Origin: Symbiodinium natans | Taxonomy: Eukaryota; Sar; Dinophyceae; Suessiales; Symbiodiniaceae | Assembly (NCBI GenBank): GCA_905221605.1 | Contig: CAJNDS010000469.1 | Span: 77,001 to 141,000 of the forward strand | Direction of reading: 5' to 3' | DNA length: 64,000 bases | Part shown: in pieces, positions 53,355-63,810 of the stretch | How positions within the stretch are numbered: position 1 is the stretch's first letter | Layout: each line of letters begins with the position of its first letter | The notes under the pieces: model-generated | Database searches by the model: none | What the model was told of the DNA's origin: nothing | Seen by the model: only the letters and a program-made list of their open reading frames with translations | Made by a program: the position numbers and the translations under genes

Positions 53355-53415
53355 GTGCTTCCTAGGTGCAATCGCTCGGCAGCCCGAAGGTCCTTGGAGC
53401 CGCAGTGGTGGGGTG
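53355..53415 (-). CDS. Candidate exon, family unknown
   Basis: Peptide HHCGSKDLRAAERLHLGSTA. Confidence 0.4.
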
Positions 53416-53585
53416 TTGAGGGTTTAGGGTTTAGGGTTTAGGGTTTGGGGTTTAGGGTTTAGGGTTTAGGGTTTAGGGTTTGGGGTTTAGGGTTTAGGGT
53501 TCAGGGTTCAGGGTTTTAAGGTTCAGGGGATTGAAGTCGAGGGCTTAGGGTGTTAGGGCTTTGGGAGGACTTTGCGACTCAGGGC

Positions 53586-53816
53586 TTAGGGCTTCAAATT
53601 AAGGTATGAGGTTGTGGAGTTGATGCTTGCTGGCTTGTAAGAAGAACCGGTGTTTTGCGATCCCACTACTCTGGCCTCTGGAACAATCAACCCGCCGGCA
53701 GCTTGAAAGCCAATTGTAGAGCAGAGAAAAAATCGAACCACGACAAAGAATAGGAGATGTGCTTTCCGCGAGGATTCGCTTTCGGAATTGGGAAGAACTA
53801 ACAGGGGCCTTGCCAA
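53586..53816 (-). CDS. Candidate first exon with hydrophobic segment
   Basis: Starts MARPLLVLPNSESES and contains AHLLFFVVVRFFLCST, resembling a signal anchor. No family recognised. Confidence 0.4.
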   Translation of the reverse strand: MARPLLVLPNSESESSRKAHLLFFVVVRFFLCSTIGFQAAGGLIVPEARVVGSQNTGSSYKPASINSTTSYLNLKP

Positions 53817-53899
53817 GTCAAGTCGACATGAAAACCTGAGAATATCAATTCTGACTAAGTAGGCCGCTATATGAATGGGGAGTCCTATACTCTACTACC

Positions 53900-54015
53900 A
53901 GGAGGAAGGTAGTGCAGTGACTGACAAGCTGCTGGCGCTGTCACGCGGCGGAAGATCACGCGTCGCGAGGATGTGCCGTCTTCCTCAAAAAGCTTTACGG
54001 GGCTGCTCTAGGGTA
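53900..54015 (-). CDS. Candidate exon, family unknown
   Basis: Peptide VKLFEEDGTSSRRVIFRRVT then APAACQSLHYL. A plus frame is also open here. Confidence 0.45.
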
Positions 54016-54244
54016 TCAGAGTCTATAGACCTGTAGAATCCAACGTATATGGGCTGTGTAAGTGTATAAGGCTTTCAGGGTTTACGGGGTTTCGGGTTGT
54101 AGGCTCCATGACTTTTTTGGCTCATGGAGGTCTATGGGTCTCGAGGCATCAGGCCATTTGGGGGTTTAGGGCTTGGGGTGCAGATTCTCAGGTCTGAACG
54201 GGCTTAGGACTTAGGGCTTAGGCAGGGGATTGAGGTGCTGAACA

Positions 54245-54372
54245 AATCTTGGGTGTGAGTAGCATGTGGCATGTGGGAGGTTGTAAGATGAGAGCCTCAA
54301 AGGTGTCAAGTGCAGGGGTGTTTTCTGAGCTGGCTTCGAACTCGAAGCCCTGCAGCCCGATCCCCAGAAGGG
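54245..54372 (-). CDS. Candidate exon, family unknown
   Basis: Peptide GIGLQGFEFEASSENTPALD then FEALILQPPTCHMLL; bordered by a family C element. Confidence 0.5.
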
Positions 54373-54385
54373 CTTGTGACTTGCC

Positions 54386-54672
54386 TTGGGGACCAAAAAT
54401 GAACCCTAAGTTCGGGACCACAAACCCTTTCAGGTTCATGTGGCCCTTGAGGTTTTACCAAACCCTCAACACTGCTACGCCCAGAGTCGAGCCTGTCTCT
54501 TGGGGACCAATGAACACCAAAATTGTGGTCATAACCCTACACTACTATCATTCCTAGCAAGGCATGTAAACCATAAACCCGTTTTAGGGCCACATACTAC
54601 CCTACACTGCTATAATTCCTATTAAGGTATATGAACCATAAACCCTGTAGGGTTCATGTGGTTCTTAAGCTA
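54386..54672. mobile_element. Three family C elements in close succession
   Basis: Arms of the type GGGGACCAAAAATGAACCC and GGTTCATGTGGCCCTTGAGG recur at about 54386-54453, 54502-54590 and 54590-54672; the last pair share an arm. Confidence 0.55.
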
Positions 54673-54824
54673 TTTTGGCCCTTAAACCCCGGTGAAAAAT
54701 ATTCTGAACATGATCCTCTTAAACCCAAAACGGAAGATACAACATGTCACAAGGGTAAGGTGCACCAAACCCTCAACACCTAAACCCTCAACCCTGAGCC
54801 CTAAACCATACCCTCAACACAGTC

Positions 54825-54905
54825 AGAGTCGAACCTGTCCTCGGCTGCACAGCTGTAGCAGCTTGCGAATTGGGACATCTTACCCACCTCGGAAGTTCAA
54901 CGTTA
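54825..54905 (-). CDS. Candidate exon, cysteine-containing
   Basis: Peptide MSQFASCYSCAAEDRFDSDC; three Cys in twenty residues. Part of the flank (GAGTCGAACCTGTC-like) recurs at 54486. Confidence 0.4.
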
Positions 54906-55166
54906 CCCTCGACCCGAACGGGTTTCGGGTTTAGGTTTGGGGTTGAGTTTCCAAAAAGGCCGGGGGGGGGGGGGGGGGGGGGGGCTGTGGTGCCCTTGTG
55001 GGGGTACCTATACTAAGGGTTCTAGCATGTTGGGGGTACTTTCGGGGTGCCTGCCCCTACTTGGGAATAAATTTGCTCAAGTATGTGGCTAAGTGCTGCA
55101 CGTCCAACAGATCCTAGCAGTGCATTGAATCTAGTGGGGCGATTCAACATCCAGAGATCCTAGGCA

Positions 55167-55280
55167 CCTAGACCCAGGAGTAACCCAGGAATAAAATGGG
55201 TACCCTTTTTGGTTTTCAGGTGAGTATGAGGCAACCCCAACCGTACAAAAAGGAAATCAGGGCCTCCTCCGGGTCCTAGA
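55167..55280. mobile_element. Inverted-repeat element family D
   Basis: Left arm CCTAGACCCAGGAGTAACCC, right arm CCTCCTCCGGGTCCTAG. A right-half fragment also ends at 9031. Confidence 0.7.
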
Positions 55281-55289
55281 AACCCCTGT

Positions 55290-55385
55290 AGGCTCCACAG
55301 TAGAGCTTGCGGTCGACAGTGGTCCTAGTATTCCCTTCGAGGACCTTGAAAAGGGTCCCCGAACCCAAGCGTACAACCTTAGGGG
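55290..55385 (-). CDS. Candidate exon, family unknown
   Basis: Peptide LGSGTLFKVLEGNTRTTVDR; bordered by the family D element at 55167-55280. The plus strand is also open. Confidence 0.4.
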
Positions 55386-55684
55386 TGCAAGGTAGAGTCC
55401 CATTGAGGGTTTAGGGTTGCAGGGCTTTAGGGTGTCAGGGTTATAGAGATTTAGGGTTTAGGGTTTTGGGGTTATATAGATTTAGTTGGGGTTGTAGGGG
55501 TTTGAGGCTTGGGGTTTTAATGCTTTTAGGGTTCTAGACCAAAAGTCCCACACCAGGATCTTTCTGAGGTGTAAGGCTTGTATAGGGTTTAGGGCCACGA
55601 CATCCGAGATCCCACCCTGCCCCAAACCCCAAACCCTAAACCCTAAACCCTAAACCCTAAAGCCTGAACCCATCTCAGGTGCCA

Positions 55685-55768
55685 GCCTCAGAGTAGACGA
55701 GGGGAAGCGCGTAGGTTTCGCCATCGAGCTCATGCTCCTCCCAACTCTGAAGTGCCGAGAGTTCGGGT
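55685..55768 (-). CDS. Candidate exon, family unknown
   Basis: Peptide ALQSWEEHELDGETYALPLV. Confidence 0.5.
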
Positions 55769-56267
55769 GTAGGGTTTAGGGGTTTAGGGGTTTAGGGGTT
55801 AGGGTTTAGGGTTTAGGGTTTAGGGTTTAGGGTTTAGGGCTTAGGGTTTAGGGTTTAGGGTTTAGGGTTTGGGGTTTGGGGTTTAGGGTTTAGGGCTTCG
55901 GGTAACCCTGAAGAGTCGAGACTTCGGGATCTGAGGTACTGCAAGCTTGGAAATCTTGAAATTCAGGGCAGCATGTTTGGGGTTCAGGAATTGGGGACTA
56001 GGGTTTAGGGTTTTTGGGTTGTTGTTGGGTTTTAGGGGGCTTAGGGCTTGGGGTTCAGGGTTTCGGGCTCAGGTGGTTTAGGGTAACCCTAAACCCTGAA
56101 CCCTAAACCCATTGGGGCAGGGTGACAGAGATGCCAAGCAAATCTAGGCTCTGTGGTTTGGGGCAGAGCTTAGGGTTCATAATCGGGATGAGGGTTTAGG
56201 GTATAGGGATGAGGGTTTAGGGTTTAGGGATGAGGTTTTAGGGTTCAGGGTTAGGGTTTAGGGTTTA

Positions 56268-56405
56268 GAATGCCCCACTCTCATCGTAAGCAGGGTTCGG
56301 TAACAGTAAAGCATATACTTGGTCTGTTCCAAATGTTGCACCCAAAAACACGGTGAGATCCATGCAGGGCAGCTGCCCGGAAAGATTTTTATGTTGGGGA
56401 AGCGC
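56268..56405 (-). CDS. Candidate exon, family unknown
   Basis: Peptide LPCMDLTVFLGATFGTDQVY then ALLLPNPAYDESG; one of the longest clean islands. Confidence 0.5.
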
Positions 56406-56704
56406 GGGATCCCTAAACCCTAAAGGCCCTAAGCATGTGAGCATGTCCTGTGGTCTAGGGTCTAACACTAAAACCAATTCCCCAAAGCGTAAGGGTTCAG
56501 GGTGCGGGGCCTTCTTTCAGTTGCCGGCGCATTCAGTATCTCCATCCCCTCAAAAGCCCTAAAGCCCTGAATCCTAAACCGTATGAAGCCCTAAACCCTA
56601 AACCCTAAACCCTAAACCCTAAACCCTAAACCCTAAACCCTAGACCCTAAACCCTAAACCCTAAACCCTAAACCCTAAACCCTAAACCCTATACCTTGCC
56701 TGAC

Positions 56705-56825
56705 CCCATGCGGGCCCTCCCCCCACCGCAACCTGCAGCGGGAGCAGCGGCTCTCGCGTGGCGAAAAGCGGTCCTTGCTCCAGAGTCCCTGTCTGCCTTG
56801 CGCTTGCGCTCGTGGGGCGAGTGGG
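56705..56825. CDS. Candidate exon, strand unresolved
   Basis: Plus reads PQPAAGAAALAWRKAVLAPE; minus reads HERKRKADRDSGARTAFRHA. Both open in GC-rich sequence. Confidence 0.35.
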
Positions 56826-57005
56826 CTTGTAGGGTTCAGTGTTCAGGGGGTTTAGGGTTTAGGGTTTAGGGTTCAGGGTTCCGGGGGCTTAGGGTTTAGG
56901 GTTCAGGGTTTGGGGTTTGGGGTTTAGGGTCCAGAAGTTCGGGTCCGGGACCTGCGTCCCTGGTCTATCTGGGGTTCCGGGTCTTGTGATGGGGAAGAAG
57001 GGCTC

Positions 57006-57175
57006 TACTTGGAGGTTCCGGGTACTTACAACCCTAATTATGACTGTACTTATAAGGCCCCTATAAGTCCCCTAAGTAGGTTAGAAGTAGACTTATAAGT
57101 ACCCATGAACCTTCCCTAAGTAGGTTATAAGTAGACTTGTAAGTGTGGTCATAAGTACCCATGAAGCTCCAAGTA
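57006..57175. mobile_element. Inverted-repeat element family E with internal duplication
   Basis: Ends TACTTGGAGGTTCCGGG and CATGAAGCTCCAAGTA. The right half (CCTAAGTAGGTTATAAGTAG through CCCATGAA) is present twice. Confidence 0.7.
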
Positions 57176-57179
57176 GGCA

Positions 57180-57255
57180 ATGTGACGGGGTTTATCCTGA
57201 AGCCAAGAGACAGTTAAGGTGCCCTTCTTTGCATGAGGCTTGAAGCCATCATCCC
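57180..57255 (-). CDS. Candidate exon, family unknown
   Basis: Peptide DDGFKPHAKKGTLTVSWLQD; bordered by the family E element ending at 57175. Confidence 0.45.
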
Positions 57256-57265
57256 GAAGCTCTAA

Positions 57266-57912
57266 TTACACCCTAAACCTGGGTTTAGGGTTTAGGGTTT
57301 AGGGTTTAGGGTTTAGGGTTTAGGGTTTAGGGTTTAGGGTTTAGGGTTTAGGGTTTAGGGTTTAGGGTTTAAGACTTAGGGTCCCTGAAGGCCTCCGAGC
57401 CCCAAGCTCCCCCTCCAAATCCTTTTTGCCTCAAATGGGTACCCCCCCCTAGGAAGCCGGGGTCCGCAAGCGGACGGTTCGCCAGCACCAGAGAAGCTTG
57501 AACCTTGAACCCTAAACCCCAAAAAAACCCTAAACCCCAAAGCGTGAACCTTGAGCCCTAAGCCCTCAATCCTAAACTAACCCTCAACCCTAGACCCCAA
57601 ACCATAAACCATAAACCCGGAACCCTAAACCCTAAACCCAACCCTTATTGCTTGGGGTCCAGCGACTTGGGCGCTGCGGAATCACCATGCTCACGCGGAT
57701 GCGCTGGGCCGGGCCGAGGCGGGTCGCGTAGCGTAAAAATTACACCCTAAACCTGGGTTCAGGTTTAGGGTTTAGGGTTTAGGGTTTAGGATTTAGGGTT
57801 TAGGGTTTAGGGTTTAGGGTTTAGGGTTTAGGGTTTAGGGTTTAGGACTTAGGGTTTAGGGTTTAGGGTTTAAGACTTAGGGGTCCCTGAAGGCCTCCGG
57901 GAGCCCCCAGCT
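57266..57912 (+). repeat. Two copies of a telomere-containing block
   Basis: 57266-57410 and 57738-57905 both begin ATTACACCCTAAACCTGGG, run through TTTAGGG units and finish with GTCCCTGAAGGCCTCCG. Confidence 0.8.
57660..57735 (-). CDS. Candidate exon, family unknown
   Basis: Peptide YATRLGPAQRIRVSMVIPQR. Confidence 0.45.
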
Positions 57913-57985
57913 CCCCCGAACTTCTCTCGAAGCCGTGCGGCGCTATGCGCCAGGCGGTTGCCAGGTCCTCGTCCTGAAGCGAAGG
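57910..57985 (-). CDS. Candidate exon, family unknown
   Basis: Peptide LQDEDLATAWRIAPHGFER. Confidence 0.45.
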
Positions 57986-58375
57986 TTGTAAGCCCCACAC
58001 CCTAAACCCTACACCCTAAACCCTAAGCCCTAAACCCTAAACCCTAAACCCTGTGGACTGTGCGACCTGTTCTCTGCCTTCTCCCTCTTCTCGTCTTCTA
58101 TCCCTCGCTCCCGACAATTTGTTCCTCAATCCTGAACCCTCTAAGCCCTGAACACTAAACCCTACGCCCTATGAACCCTGAACACGAAACCCTAAACCCT
58201 ACACCTTAAACCCCAAACCCCAAACCCCAAACCCTAAACCCTAAACCCGAAACCCTACACCCTAAGCCCCAAACCCCAAACTCTAAACCCGCTCCACTCT
58301 GGAGGACCTTGGACTGGACCTCATGTAGGGTCTTTTTTATTTCTTGTATCCCCAAAAGGACACCGAATAATGTAG

Positions 58376-58512
58376 ACACTCACCAATTATTAACAAGGAA
58401 CCTTATATACACTCACCAATTTTAAAAAGGAACCTTATATACACTCACCAATTTAAAAGGAACCTTACATACACTCACAAATTTTAAAAAGGAATCTGAT
58501 ATACACTCACCA
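58376..58512 (+). repeat. Minisatellite, unit about 33-38 bases
   Basis: Four to five copies of a unit containing ACACTCACCAATTT and AAAAGGAACCTTATAT. Confidence 0.85.
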
Positions 58513-58544
58513 ATAACAGCAATATAAACCCTACTTCACACGTG

Positions 58545-58640
58545 GTGAGCAGATTTCAACTGCCGAGGAGCTCCCGGAGGAACCCAACAGTCAGAGAGAG
58601 GTGTGGGCTCCATTTTTGTTGCATTACTTCAAGGGGGCCA
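58545..58640 (+). CDS. Candidate plus-strand exon
   Basis: Plus frame STAEELPEEPNSQREVWAPF is open where minus frames stop early. Confidence 0.35.
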
Positions 58641-58856
58641 GGGTTTAGGGGTTTTGGGGTTTTGGGGGTTTTAGGGTTTAGGGTCTAGGGTTTAGGGTTT
58701 GGGGTTTGGGCTTTAGGGCCTGGAAGGGAACAAGCCACCCGAAACCCTGAACCCTCGACCCCCCCCTCTAGGCAAAACAGAAAGGGAATAGGGGTTCCGA
58801 TCTGGATCCTGGGGTCTGTGGGGTTTGAAGCCCGTACAAGGTTGAGGGTTGCAGGT

Positions 58857-58900
58857 TCAGGGTTTTCAGGGTTTTCAGGGTTTTCAGGGTTTTCAGGGTT
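58857..58900 (+). repeat. Octamer-like array, TTTTCAGGG type
   Basis: Four GGGTTTTCA units in tandem; the frame reads as a repeated Gly-Phe-Ser peptide, which is not taken as coding. Confidence 0.8.
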
Positions 58901-58914
58901 TAGGGTTGGTTCAG

Positions 58915-58991
58915 TGTCAAGACCAGAGTTTTATGGCCTTGCGAAGCTGTCCAAGTCCTATCCCCTTAGCCTCCAAGGCGACATTGCGGTA
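58915..58991 (+). CDS. Candidate plus-strand exon with GT donor
   Basis: Plus frame PEFYGLAKLSKSYPLSLQGD ends at GTAAGG; the minus frames are closed. Confidence 0.4.
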
Positions 58992-59224
58992 AGGGCTTTG
59001 TCCCTATAGAAGCACACGATGCGCGAAACAGAATACGTACACGTGTGCATGCATGTAGGGCCTAAACCCTAAACCCTAAACCCTAAACCCTAAACCCTAA
59101 ACCCTAACCCCTCAACCCTAAACCCTGCCCCCTAAACCCTAAGCCTTAAGCCCTAAACCCTAAACCCTAAACCCTAACCCCCAATCCCTAAACTGTGCGC
59201 ACCTTGAGGGTCACGCTTTGCGAA

Positions 59225-59280
59225 TTAAGAGCTTATGAACGCGGGCCCTGCCTCCGCCTGGCCATTCAACGCCTGAGGGG
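59225..59280 (-). CDS. Candidate exon, family unknown
   Basis: Follows CCCCTCAG; peptide ALNGQAEAGPAFIS. A further small island at 59540-59590 reads ENLVECRAQSSEPLRQ. Confidence 0.35.
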
Positions 59281-59744
59281 ACAGCTTTGGGATTCAGGTT
59301 TCAGGGCAGGGTTTAGGGTCTAGGGTACGTAGGTTTTAGGGTTTAGGGTTTCGGGTTTAGGGTTTGGGTTTTGGGGTTGCGGTTCAGGGGTGTAGGGAAA
59401 GCTTAGGAGCAACGCAATGGTGGCAATGTAGCGGAACCTTCTAGAACACACAAGGTATACCTCGTGGGTACAAGATATACCCTCAACCGACATTCACCTC
59501 ACCACATGCACCCTAAACCTTAAATGCTTACCTTGTCTCAAGGGCTCTGACGACTGGGCCCTGCATTCTACAAGGTTTTCGGGTGCAAAAAACCCACATA
59601 AACCCTAAATCCTACACCCCAAAATCCCAAACCCTAAGCCCCGAACTCTAAACCCCAAGCCCCAAGCCCCAAACCCCAAACCCTGAACCCTAAACCCCAA
59701 ACCCCAAATCCTAAACCCCAAACCCTAAAGCCTAAAGGGTGCGC

Positions 59745-59820
59745 TCCAGGCGCCTCCTCCAGACTCTCCCATGAAGTCTCGGACGCCCGCGGAAGCCGCG
59801 CCAGCACTTGCCCACCTGAA
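59745..59820 (-). CDS. Candidate exon, basic
   Basis: Follows CATTCAG; peptide KCWRGFRGRPRLHGRVWRRR, loosely IQ-like. Another frame is also open. Confidence 0.4.
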
Positions 59821-60067
59821 TGGGGCCGACTTTAAGGAAAGAGTTTAGGGCTTAGGGTTTCGGGTTTAGGGAGGGTTTAGGATTTAGAGTTTAGGGTTTA
59901 GGGTTGAGGGTTTGGGGTTGAGGGTGGAGGGGTTTGGGGGTGTAGGGTTTATAGGGGTTTAGGACCTATGCCCTCGTATGGATTTTAGTAGGATAAAAAG
60001 TATGTGGCTCCTCTTGGTCCCCCAGGATTCCCTTCCCTAACGCCTCGAAGCCGCAAACCCCAAACCC

Positions 60068-60147
60068 TACAAGCCCCCTAAGTCCCCTAAGTAGGCTATA
60101 AGTAGACTTATACGTGTGGTTCTAAGTACCCATGAACCTCCAAGTAG
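60068..60147. mobile_element. Inverted-repeat element family E, right half only
   Basis: Carries CCCCTAAGTAGGCTATAAG and ends CATGAACCTCCAAGTA; the left arm is missing. Confidence 0.6.
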
Positions 60148-60894
60148 GAGCCCTAATCTCTTTCAGCATGCCAAGGAACCAAGCCCCCTCCCCGAAACCC
60201 TACACCATAAACCCTCTAAACCCCAAAAGCCCTTACTTGCTGCCCCCCTTGGCATGGGCTGCCCCAAGCACGTGCATATGATCAGACTAAACCCTAAACC
60301 CTACACCCTAAACCCGAAACCCTAAACCCTAAACCCTAAAGCCTAAACCCTAAACCCGCGCCGCAGAGTCCGTTTGTGCACAAGACATCTACTCCACTAT
60401 AAGATCCCCGACAAGGGCCTTGCTCTGCCGAAGCCCTTGAACCCCAAAGTCCGAAAGTCCTAAACCCCAAACCCCAAACCCCAAACCCTAAAACCAAAAC
60501 ACAAAACCCAACACCCTATACCCTAAACCCTAAAACCCTAAACCCTAAAGCTGGGGGGGGGGGGGGGCTGAATTTGAAGGTAGGGTGTAGGGTTGAGGGT
60601 CCCCAAACAGCTCAGCCCATAGGTTACGGCTTCGAGGCTTTAGGGAAGGGAATCCTTGGGGACCAAGAGGGCCCTAAAATGGGGACCACATATATTCTAC
60701 TATGATCCCTACGAGAGCATATATCCTAAACCCCCAAACCCTAAACCCTACACCCTAAACCCCAAACCCCTCAACCCTAAACCCTAACCCCTAAACCCGG
60801 AACCCGATACCCGAAACCCTCAAGCCTAAACCCTAAACCCTAAACACTAAACCCTCAACCCTCAACCCTAAACCCTAAACCCTATCCATGCGTG

Positions 60895-60972
60895 CAGCTG
60901 CGCCACTCAAGCTGTAAACCTCAACGACATCCGGCTCGGCCTTGAGGTCGGGGGGCTCAGCCTCTTTGGGTG
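60895..60972 (-). CDS. Candidate exon, acidic
   Basis: Peptide KEAEPPDLKAEPDVVEVYSL. Confidence 0.45.
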
Positions 60973-61154
60973 TGAAGTTTATAGGGAATAGGCATAGGGG
61001 TTAGGGTTTGGGGTTTGGGCTTTGTGGTTTGGGGTTTGCAGTTTAGGGTTTGGGGTGTTTGGCTTGGGGTTTGGGGTTTGGGGTTTGGGGCGTTTGGCTT
61101 GGGGTTTGGGGTTTGGGGTTCAGAGTGAGGGTTCCGGGTTTGGGGTTTAGGGTC

Positions 61155-61240
61155 TGGGCCTTGTGGCGCTTCGAGGGCATTTGCAGGACAATCAAGCCTT
61201 AGGGAGGTTCAAAGAGCAGCTGGGGGTGTATCGAGCTTAG
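61155..61240 (+). CDS. Candidate plus-strand exon
   Basis: Plus frame LVALRGHLQDNQALGRFKEQ is open; minus frames are interrupted. Confidence 0.35.
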
Positions 61241-61674
61241 GGTTTGTAGGGTTTGGGGTGTGTAGGAACACTCAACCTCACACCTTCAACCCCCCACTTT
61301 GAGTGACAGGCTTTGGGGCTTAGCATGCTTTGGGGCTTTGAAAGAGCCCTCAGCCAGTCACCAAGCGGCTACAGTGTTGGAGGGTCTCTTAAGTCCACGG
61401 GTCAGTTTGCCGGCTTCTTTGGATATACCCTAAACCCTAAACCCGACTTTGGACATTTAAACTTGCCATGGGCTGAAAAGGGATGACGGGCCACATAACT
61501 TCAAATCTTTTTCCCGAACCAAACCCAGGCTTTTGGCTTGGAGGTTGGGTTTAGGGTTTGGGGTTTGGGGTTTAGGGTTTGGGGTTCGGGGTTCGGGGTT
61601 CGGGGTTCGGGGTTCGGGGTTTGGGGTTTGGGGTTTGGGGTTTAGGGTTTAGGGCTAGGGTTTAGAGGCTAGGG

Positions 61675-61755
61675 TGAAGCTTGGGCTGTCGCCTCGGCCT
61701 CTGCCATGTGGCCAGGCAGCTTGAGTAGAGCTGGAAGGTGCCATTGAAGCAAGAC
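61675..61755 (-). CDS. Candidate exon whose 5' end is duplicated across a telomeric array
   Basis: Peptide CFNGTFQLYSSCLATWQRPR. Its first bases are part of the 21-base direct repeat flanking the array at 61767-61842. Confidence 0.5.
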
Positions 61756-61766
61756 TTGTGTGGGTT

Positions 61767-61842
61767 TAGGGTTTAGGGTTTAGGGTTTAGGGTTTAGGGT
61801 TTAGGGTTTAGGGTTTAGGGTTTAGGGTTTAGGGTTCGGGGG
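61767..61842 (+). repeat. Telomeric TTTAGGG array flanked by a 21-base direct repeat
   Basis: About ten heptamers between identical blocks at 61746-61766 and 61843-61863 that begin GAAGCAAGACTTGTG. Confidence 0.95.
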
Positions 61843-62149
61843 GAAGCAAGACTTGTGTGGGTTGGGGGGAGGGAATTCAAGGTTTAGGGTTCAGGGGCTA
61901 GGGATTTAGAGTCTTTCCAAAAAAAAGGTGCCCCCTCACATACACCCCCCCCCCCCCCCCCCCAAAAAAAAAAAAAATAAAAACACGACAATTTGCCCGA
62001 ACCCCTAAATCCTAAACCCAAACCCTCTTCGGGTCGGGGTTTGGGGCCGGCAGGCATCTTAAAAACCCTAAAACCCTAAACCCTAAACCCTAAACCCTAA
62101 ACCCCAAACCCTAAACCCTAAACCCTAAACCCGTCTTGGGTGGGTCATA

Positions 62150-62212
62150 GCATGCCCCGCACCTGAATCTGACGGCTGGAGCCTCAACTTTGCGTCACAG
62201 ACCTGCCCTAAG
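62150..62212 (-). CDS. Candidate exon, family unknown
   Basis: Peptide GQVCDAKLRLQPSDSGAGHA. Confidence 0.35.
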
Positions 62213-62404
62213 GATCCATGTACCGATGCGTAGGGTTAGGGTTTAGGGTTTAGGGCTTAGGGCTTAGGGCTTAGGGTTTAGGGTTTAGGGTTTTAGGGTT
62301 TAGGGTTTAGGGTTTTAGGGTTTAGGGTTTAGGGTTTAGGGTTTAGGGTTTAGGGTTTAGGATGCTTGGGCCATAAAGCTACGTTCTAGGAGCCCCTTTG
62401 AGGC

Positions 62405-62488
62405 TCAAGTTTATGCCATATGGGTGGATCCTTTCGGCCTGGGCACTTGATAGAAGGGCTTCTCAGGGACTACCCATTCAAACGCTGC
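62405..62488 (-). CDS. Candidate exon, family unknown
   Basis: Peptide AAFEWVVPEKPFYQVPRPKG. Confidence 0.5.
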
Positions 62489-62569
62489 CCTAAATCCTAT
62501 AAACCCCCCCATAAGCCCTAAGGACCCGATAAACCCTGCCTATGAACACTAGAAACCCATAAGCCTCGC

Positions 62570-62765
62570 CCCAGAACTCTCCAGCCACAGCTCAAAAAGC
62601 GCTGGCGCCCGCGAAGGTGCTGAAGGGATCTGAAGAATCGCAGTTTTCGGGAATCGGCTTGGGGTATGAAGACTTTCCCCAGCGGGCTGTGCATTTTCGG
62701 AGTTCGCTCTACTGGCTAGAGAAAGACACCGCACTGAGCCTCAACCCTTGCAGCCCTCCACTTGC
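62570..62765. other. Open on both strands, unassigned
   Basis: Plus reads LGYEDFPQRAVHFRSSLYWL, minus reads SRFPKTAILQIPSAPSRAPA. Plus looks more protein-like; no family. Confidence 0.3.
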
Positions 62766-62964
62766 TAAAACAAAACCCCGAAACCCCAAAACCGCAACAA
62801 AAACCCTAAAACCCTAAAACCCAAAACCTCAAAACCCTAAAACCCCCGAACCAGTAAACCCTAAACCTGACAAAAACCCGAAGCCTTTAAACCCCAAGCT
62901 GCCACAAAGATGCCCCTCTCTGATGCATTGTTTTTCGGTCAGACAACCTTTTGCCGCTTCAGAT

Positions 62965-63035
62965 CCTCGCCGGTCTTGGCGTACCTGGCAGAGCTCACAG
63001 GGCCTGGCTTGGAGGTTCTCACGGGTTCCCCTTCA
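62965..63035 (-). CDS. Candidate exon, family unknown
   Basis: Peptide SARYAKTGEDLKRQK ending at a GT donor-like site. Confidence 0.4.
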
Positions 63036-63039
63036 CGAC

Positions 63040-63720
63040 CCCCCCCCCCCACCCATCTACCCCCCATCATCATTAAGGCTCTTTAGGATAGTTAAGCCTC
63101 ATTGAGGTGATTAAAGAGGGAACCTCAATGCCTGGCTTGGAGGTTGAGGTGTCAGGCTTGGGGCTGAGGGCTTAGGGCCTGGGGTTCAGGACTCGGGACC
63201 TGGCTTAGAGGTTAAAGTTTCAGGCTTAGGGTTTGGGGCTTAGGGATCTTATGGCTCGGGGTGACTTGGGGGCTAGCTAGGCTTAGGATGTACCCCCTCC
63301 CTCCCGAACACCGCGTCTCCCAAACTTTACACCCTAAAACAAGAAAAAAACCGAAATCCTGAAAGCCCAAAACCCGAATTCCGGAACCCTACACCCCTAA
63401 ACCCAAACCCTAAACCCTAAACCCGAAACCCTACACCGCAAAACCCCGAAACCCTGAAGCACCTTTGTCCTGAAGCTCGACACCCCAACACCCTGGGAGT
63501 CAAGCTCAAGGGATTAAGACTCGTAGCCCTAAGGTTGTGTGGCCCTTATATTCTTTTCGAGACCCTAAACCCTAAACCCTAAACCCTAATTAAACCCTAA
63601 ACCCTAAATAAACCCTAAACCCTAAATAAACCCTAAACCCTAAACCCTAAACCCTAAACCCTAAACCCGAAACCCGAAACCCTAAACCCTCAACCCTACC
63701 ACCTTAGGGGTCCAAGGCAA
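63040..63720. repeat. Degenerate telomere-like sequence
   Basis: GGCTTGGGGCTTAGGG-type repeats, then CCCTAAA with CCCTAAATAAA variants at 63570-63700. No gene seen. Confidence 0.6.
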
Positions 63721-63724
63721 AAAC

Positions 63725-63810
63725 CCTCATGATAAGCGCACTCCGACTTGTCCTTGGATAATCGGCTCTCTCCTGCGCCCACGGCTTACCCATCCCTCCA
63801 GGGACCTAGT
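63725..63810 (-). CDS. Candidate exon at the window end
   Basis: Peptide RSLEGWVSRGRRREPIIQGQ. Confidence 0.4.
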
